DNA from: AC-69 sp044869895
Lineage (GTDB): Bacteria > Actinomycetota > UBA4738 > HRBIN12
Reading direction: 5' to 3'
Length of the DNA: 9,005 nt
Assembly: GCA_044869895.1 (NCBI GenBank)
Contig: JBIOXZ010000132.1
Location: 1-9,005, forward strand
A model generated the notes under the pieces. That model worked only from the letters and a program-made list of their open reading frames with translations. It was not told the DNA's origin and ran no database searches. Positions 5,894 through 9,005 of this stretch are shown piece by piece (position 1 is the first letter of the stretch; each line of letters opens with the position of its first letter). The translations under genes were made by a program, and so were the position numbers.

Positions 5894-6952
5894 TCAGTGT
5901 GCCGTGCGCCCGAGGAACGAGCGGTCCCCGATCCACTGACCGGGAGGTGCGGCCAGTAACACCACGATCGCATCCAGTCGCGGCGCGTACTTCGCGCGCT
6001 TCTCCGTGAAGGACGCGAACGCCTCATCCACCGGCCGGATCGCGAAGCCGTCGTTCTTCATGTCGTTCAGAACATCCTCGAATTCGTGGCGCTGGATCAC
6101 GGTGTCCCGCTCCGTCAGCCGGAAATAGTGGAAGAGGTCCTCGACCGCGTGGACCCCCGTCCCGTACAGGAGTTTGGCGCGCTCGTCGGATTCGTCGTCG
6201 ACCGAGGTGAGGATCAGCGTGGCCGCATCGAGCACGGAGCCGAGCGAGGTCACCCAGGACGTGTAGTCGTGCGGCGACCGGAACAAGGCGAGGATGGGAT
6301 AGGACATGTGGCTCTCCAGCACGTCAGCCACCCATCGCTCCCACTCCGCGAAGAGCTGCGGCAACGACGAGGCCACACCGGCGCTCCCCATCCGGTGAAG
6401 CAGCTCGGGCCCGGAAGGAGGGGACCCGGCCCGCGCGTCGAGCAGCAGCACCCCGACCTCACGGCGGTTGAAGGCCTGGTACAAGACCGGGAGATAGGCG
6501 ATCACCACCGCGAACAGCCCGAGCCCGGTGGCCCCCTCGGCGACCGCGACGGCCCGCGTCCATCCGGTAAGGCCGCCTCCGACCCCGAGCGTGAACAGGT
6601 CGGCCCCGCTGTAGTACAGGGCGTTCCCGAACGAGCCGCCGCCTGCCCTCATCCCGTGGACGAATGCCGGGCTCCACAGGATCAGCGCGTAGCCCACCAA
6701 GGCGATGGACACCCAGCCGACCAGTAGGACGAAGAAGAAGAAGGGCGCCGCGGCAGCCAGGACCCGTTCTCGGGCCTGGACCGTCTTGGACCTCAGGCCG
6801 ACCCATCTCCACGGGCGCCACATCGGCTGGAACAGCATCCGACTCAGGCGGAAGCGCCCCCGGGCCGCCCGGGGTGTGACCAGGGTCCGGAACACGTCGA
6901 ACAGCGTCCAAACGAGCAAGAAGATGCCCAGGGGGAGCGCGATCCACCGCAT
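5894..6952 (-). CDS. Two-transmembrane potassium-channel-like membrane protein with altered filter
   Basis: A 352-residue protein. A first membrane segment lies at about 4-20, a second at about 67-92, and a re-entrant pore-like stretch ALYYSGADLFTLGVGG at 111-126. A third segment follows at about 137-160, then a soluble C-terminal domain of about 190 residues. The layout fits Ion_trans_2 / two-pore-domain-type bacterial K+ channels, in which the pore reads like SGxTFFTLGYGD. Here the filter is TLGVGG: the aromatic residue is Val and the closing Asp is Gly, so ion selectivity or conduction may differ. The C-terminal domain is mostly helical with acidic and basic stretches and matches no RCK/TrkA pattern I can recognise. 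It lies 15 bases downstream of the cupin gene, so the two are probably co-transcribed. A weak GAAAG ribosome site precedes ATG 6952. Confidence 0.75.
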   Translation of the reverse strand: MRWIALPLGIFLLVWTLFDVFRTLVTPRAARGRFRLSRMLFQPMWRPWRWVGLRSKTVQARERVLAAAAPFFFFVLLVGWVSIALVGYALILWSPAFVHGMRAGGGSFGNALYYSGADLFTLGVGGGLTGWTRAVAVAEGATGLGLFAVVIAYLPVLYQAFNRREVGVLLLDARAGSPPSGPELLHRMGSAGVASSLPQLFAEWERWVADVLESHMSYPILALFRSPHDYTSWVTSLGSVLDAATLILTSVDDESDERAKLLYGTGVHAVEDLFHYFRLTERDTVIQRHEFEDVLNDMKNDGFAIRPVDEAFASFTEKRAKYAPRLDAIVVLLAAPPGQWIGDRSFLGRTAH

Positions 6953-6967
6953 CGCTTTCAGGTGCCC

Positions 6968-7339
6968 CTACGCCGGTCCGTCCACATTGAACACCGGCTC
7001 GCCGGATCCCGAGCGCACCACCACGATCCTCGCCTCCTCCTCGTTCGGATTGCTCTCCCGATGGATGGCGCCGGGAGCGACATGAAGGAAATCCCCGGGG
7101 CCGGCCTCGAGGACATCCGCGCCGCCGGGGCCGAACTCCATGCGAAGGACCCCCGAGAGCACGTAGATCGTCGACTCGAAGTCGCCGTGATGGTGCCACC
7201 CCGAGGCCATCCCCGCTTCGGTCCGGGCCACGCCCGCCCACTGCCGGTCGGTCGCGACGGCCTCTTCCCGCGTCATCCCGGGCGTTGGCGCCCCCTGCCT
7301 GCGTTCGTGGGGACGGATCAATCGAACCCCTCCAGCCAC
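6968..7339 (-). CDS. Small single-domain cupin protein
   Basis: A 123-residue protein with both cupin motifs. Motif 1 is GWHHHGDFESTIYVLSG: His49 and His51 as the HxH pair and Glu55 as a further metal ligand. Motif 2 is GDFLHVAPGAIHRESN, with His93 as the fourth ligand. All four metal-binding residues are present, so a metal-dependent small-molecule binder or enzyme (dioxygenase, isomerase or sensor) is possible. The substrate cannot be assigned because the family is very broad. The start is GTG 7339, supported by GGAGGG 8 bases upstream. It is the first gene of a likely two-gene unit with the channel-like protein. A long inverted-repeat-rich leader region precedes it. Confidence 0.88.
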   Translation of the reverse strand: MAGGVRLIRPHERRQGAPTPGMTREEAVATDRQWAGVARTEAGMASGWHHHGDFESTIYVLSGVLRMEFGPGGADVLEAGPGDFLHVAPGAIHRESNPNEEEARIVVVRSGSGEPVFNVDGPA

Positions 7340-7347
7340 GGCGATGT

Positions 7348-7353
7348 CCCTCC
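7348..7353 (-). promoter_or_regulatory. Ribosome-binding site of the cupin gene
   Basis: On the minus strand GGAGGG, within GAGGAGGG, stands 8 bases before GTG 7339. It is one of the strongest Shine-Dalgarno sites in the window and decides the non-ATG start of the cupin gene. Confidence 0.75.
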
Positions 7354-7379
7354 TCTTCCTGATGTGGTTCGAAGCGTAC

Positions 7380-7543
7380 AGGCCCCTTCACGAGTGAGGA
7401 AACCAGGGCCTTGAGCATGGGTCTGGCCTGGTCAGGGGGCGGATTTGGGTCTTGCGCCTCGCCGTGGCGAGTGCCAAACTTGGCGCGTCCGAGCTGTGAA
7501 GCTCGGCGATGACGGCGGCGCGACGCGGGCACGCGCCGCCGTC
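7380..7543. other. Non-coding stretch with a chain of inverted repeats (possible structured RNA or leader)
   Basis: This lies in the gene-free interval 7354-7602, between the cupin gene and tRNA-Val(CAC). It holds successive inverted repeats. AGGCCC/GGGCCT is at 7380-7385 and 7406-7411. ACCAGG(G)CC/GGCCTGGT at 7402-7410 and 7425-7432 shares bases with it, so these two are mutually exclusive. CTCGCC/GGCGAG is at 7458-7463 and 7466-7471. GCCAA/TTGGC is at 7473-7477 and 7480-7484. CCGAGCT/AGCTCGG at 7489-7495 and 7500-7506 has the loop GTGA, a GNRA tetraloop if transcribed on plus. Finally there is a perfect 12-bp stem at 7511-7543. On minus it would be the cupin 5' leader; on plus, a free-standing RNA. 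I recognise no known RNA family, and no open frame here resembles a protein. Confidence 0.45.
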
Positions 7544-7550
7544 TCCTTTG
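7511..7550 (+). terminator. Strong GC hairpin, possible terminator
   Basis: GACGGCGGCGCG (7511-7522) pairs perfectly with CGCGCCGCCGTC (7532-7543) around a 9-base loop. It is followed on the plus strand by TCCTTTGG, a weak T-rich tail. A GC-rich stem with few Ts is typical of high-GC terminators. No plus-strand protein gene ends just before it, so it would either end an unrecognised plus-strand RNA or insulate the tRNA. On the minus strand no T-run follows it. Confidence 0.4.
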
Positions 7551-7584
7551 GCCAGGTTTCCCATCATCTGCCCGCTGAACCGGG

Positions 7585-7593
7585 TGCTATCGT
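7585..7593 (+). promoter_or_regulatory. Possible extended -10 promoter of tRNA-Val(CAC)
   Basis: TGCTATCGT combines a TGn extension with TATCGT, which fits the actinobacterial TAnnnT -10. It ends 9 bases before the mature tRNA 5' end at 7603, placing the transcription start a few bases upstream of the tRNA. No good -35 box lies 16-18 bases upstream, which extended -10 promoters tolerate. Confidence 0.35.
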
Positions 7594-7602
7594 GTCTGCT
7601 CC

Positions 7603-7674
7603 GGGCGCGTAGCTCAGCGGGAGAGCGCTTGCTTCACACGCAAGAGGTCGTAGGTTCAAATCCTGCCGCGCCCA
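7603..7674 (+). tRNA. tRNA-Val (anticodon CAC), CCA not encoded
   Basis: A complete cloverleaf. The acceptor GGGCGCG (7603-7609) pairs with CGCGCCC (7667-7673), the D stem is GCTC/GAGC, and the anticodon stem CTTGC/GCAAG encloses the loop TTCACAC, giving anticodon CAC for valine GUG codons. The T stem is GTAGG/CCTGC, with one G-U pair, around TTCAAAT. The discriminator is A7674, followed by CGA, so CCA must be added after transcription. This contrasts with the tRNA-Val at 53-127. It stands alone and is convergent with the membrane-protein gene whose stop lies 27 bases further on. Confidence 0.97.
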
Positions 7675-7675
7675 C

Positions 7676-7703
7676 GACCTGATCGGGGATCGGCGGCCAG
7701 GTC
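7676..7703. terminator. Small inverted repeat between tRNA-Val(CAC) and the converging gene
   Basis: GACCTG (7676-7681) and CAGGTC (7698-7703) are perfect inverted copies separated by 16 bases. GATC (7681-7684) and GATC (7688-7691) form a smaller alternative hairpin. The repeat begins two bases after the tRNA and its right arm overlaps the stop codon of the converging membrane-protein gene. It could act as a weak bidirectional terminator, but neither side has a T-run. Confidence 0.3.
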
Positions 7704-9005
7704 ACGAGGGCATGACGGCACGATGCACGCGAGATCGGCGCGTCCGAACGGCATGGAGGAACCCGCCGATCGCGCCACCGACCACCCCCCATACCAAGCC
7801 CAGTTCCAGCCCGTACGGTGGGTAGGGCCCGTACCGGAAGTATCCCGTGGCTACGTAGGACAGCGGTCCGTGGAACCGGGCGGTCACCAGGGCCAGGATC
7901 AGCAGGGCGGTCAGGGCCACGGCGAAGACCGTGCCGGCCATGGCTCCCACCAGCGCCCCCTCCATTCGGCCCCGCGCCTCCCCCCATCCCGCCGCCAGGG
8001 CTCCGCCGGCCAGGACGGAGATCGCCGGGATCAGGAGGAAGAGCAGGAACCCCCGAGGAGGCGGGCCGAGCTCGGGATACCCCCAAGCGGAGTTGAAGGT
8101 ATCGGGGAGCCGATGACCGAAAAAGGACCCGTAGGAAAGGAAGCAGTAGGGAGGAAGGGAGGAGCCGGCGCCTCCACCCACCTCGAGGCAGCCGCCCATC
8201 GACGGGACCAGGGTCCAGGCCGCGGCGTTCGGAAGGGCGAGGATCCCGAGCAGGACCACGGCGAACCCGGTGCCCACCCCCGGGTGGAAGGCAGCCTCAA
8301 CGATCGACGCCGTGCGGTCCGCATCGACGATCGCGAGGATCCCCAGGCCGACGAGCGAGAGCGATAGCCCCAGACCGAGCATCCACAGGCCACCCCGCAC
8401 CGCGCCGCGCCATCGCCGGGGCCAGGTCTCGGTCTCCCAGATCCACGGCGAGGTCCAGACGGCTTGGCCCGCCGAGCGGATCCCCCCGATGGCGCCGAAC
8501 GCGAGGCCGATCGCGAGGGGCCAGAAGAACGCGGCCAGGTGCGAGGGGTGAGCCGACAGGGGTGCGGCATCGGGGAGCCGAAGACGAAGGCTCAATCCCC
8601 ACGAGGCGATCCAGCTGAGGAAGGCGTAGGGCACGGCGACCTTGGCTCCATGGATTCCCCGGCGGAGCTCGGGGCCTCCTACGTCCTCGCCGATCCTTCG
8701 CCCTGCCCGTGTCAGCATCCAGGCGGCTAGGGCGGTGCCCGACAGGAGCGCGAATGCCACCACGGCGTCCACGGCGTAGCCGCCGGGCCACGCGAGGACC
8801 TTCTCGGCATCGGCCGGCAGGCGGAGGTTGGGGGATCGAAATGCCAGCCCGACGTGATGGAACGCGTAGAACAGGGCCCACCCATACCGGGCGGCCTTGC
8901 CGGCCGACGCATCTCCGAGCGCGCCCGCCACAAGCGTCAGGAACGCGACGACCTGACCCAGGGCGGTGACGGAGACCGCGGCGAGGAGGGCGCCGCGGAT
9001 GGCCA
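7702..9005 (-). CDS. Large multi-spanning membrane protein, 5' end beyond the window
   Basis: The last 433 residues of a very hydrophobic protein rich in Gly, Ala and Leu. About seven to nine membrane segments alternate with short Pro/Arg loops: for example VVAFALLSGTALAAWML, FFWPLAIGLAFGAIGGI, LGLGLSLSLVGLGILAIV, FLLFLLIPAISVLAGG and a final LVWGVVGGAIGGFLHAV before a basic tail. A GTG at 8931 could be read as a start. However, the same frame stays open to the window edge and encodes another hydrophobic stretch (GALLAAVSVTALGQVVAFL), so the gene very likely continues beyond 9005. The composition resembles the poorly characterised 'streptophobe'-type membrane proteins of actinobacteria, which is a resemblance only. 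No catalytic motif is seen and the function is unknown. It ends 27 bases beyond the convergent tRNA-Val. Confidence 0.72.
   Translation of the reverse strand, partial: AIRGALLAAVSVTALGQVVAFLTLVAGALGDASAGKAARYGWALFYAFHHVGLAFRSPNLRLPADAEKVLAWPGGYAVDAVVAFALLSGTALAAWMLTRAGRRIGEDVGGPELRRGIHGAKVAVPYAFLSWIASWGLSLRLRLPDAAPLSAHPSHLAAFFWPLAIGLAFGAIGGIRSAGQAVWTSPWIWETETWPRRWRGAVRGGLWMLGLGLSLSLVGLGILAIVDADRTASIVEAAFHPGVGTGFAVVLLGILALPNAAAWTLVPSMGGCLEVGGGAGSSLPPYCFLSYGSFFGHRLPDTFNSAWGYPELGPPPRGFLLFLLIPAISVLAGGALAAGWGEARGRMEGALVGAMAGTVFAVALTALLILALVTARFHGPLSYVATGYFRYGPYPPYGLELGLVWGVVGGAIGGFLHAVRTRRSRVHRAVMPS

Noticed and set aside
53..7674. The two tRNA-Val genes as attachment sites flanking an integrated island
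   Set aside because: Both are complete tRNAs with different anticodons and stems, not a tRNA plus a duplicated 3' fragment. No integrase or excisionase gene is visible between them.
7634..8086. Minus-strand open frame ending in GAAGFEPTTSCV
   Set aside because: The tail is the antisense translation of tRNA-Val(CAC), a familiar spurious peptide. The rest is an alternative frame of the membrane-protein gene with arginine- and glycine-rich composition.

Overview
The window is GC-rich chromosomal DNA, probably from an actinomycete or a related high-GC, uncultured Gram-positive-like bacterium. The evidence is the pervasive G/C third positions, GTG and possible TTG starts, a tRNA-Cys remnant followed by tRNA-Val(GAC) (a Gly-Cys-Val tRNA cluster is common in actinobacteria), and a very hydrophobic actinobacterial-style membrane protein at the right edge. 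The phylum is an inference. No transposase, phage gene, CRISPR array or attachment-site pair is visible.

Left part (1-1202): the 3' end of a tRNA that is probably tRNA-Cys, then a complete tRNA-Val(GAC) with an encoded CCA, a minus-strand M50 (site-2-protease-like) intramembrane metalloprotease, and a non-coding divergent spacer of about 340 bases.

Centre (1203-5821): a compact five-gene cluster that is the most interesting part of the window. A GT4-type glycosyltransferase (+) runs tail-to-tail, with an 8-base overlap, into a minus-strand operon: methyltransferase -> MDR-family dehydrogenase -> 6-pyruvoyltetrahydropterin-synthase (PTPS/QueD)-like protein. Both junctions of that operon are ATGA start/stop overlaps. 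Divergent from the operon is a fusion of GTP cyclohydrolase II with a RibD-type reductase domain. The cyclohydrolase half keeps its visible zinc and catalytic residues. The PTPS-like protein keeps the three zinc-binding histidines but has lost the Cys, Asp and His of the catalytic triad. The fusion has no RibD deaminase domain. I infer a dedicated pathway that opens GTP, reduces the ribosyl chain, keeps the 2-amino group, and then tailors the product by redox, methylation and glycosylation. The result would be a modified pterin-like or ribityl-aminopyrimidine-like metabolite, not ordinary riboflavin. The product is unknown.

Right part (5822-9005): a minus-strand pair, a small cupin followed by a potassium-channel-like membrane protein with an altered selectivity filter. 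Upstream of the cupin lies a non-coding stretch packed with consecutive inverted repeats, including a perfect 12-bp GC hairpin. It is followed by a second valine tRNA, tRNA-Val(CAC), without encoded CCA. A large multi-spanning membrane protein runs off the right edge and is 5'-incomplete.
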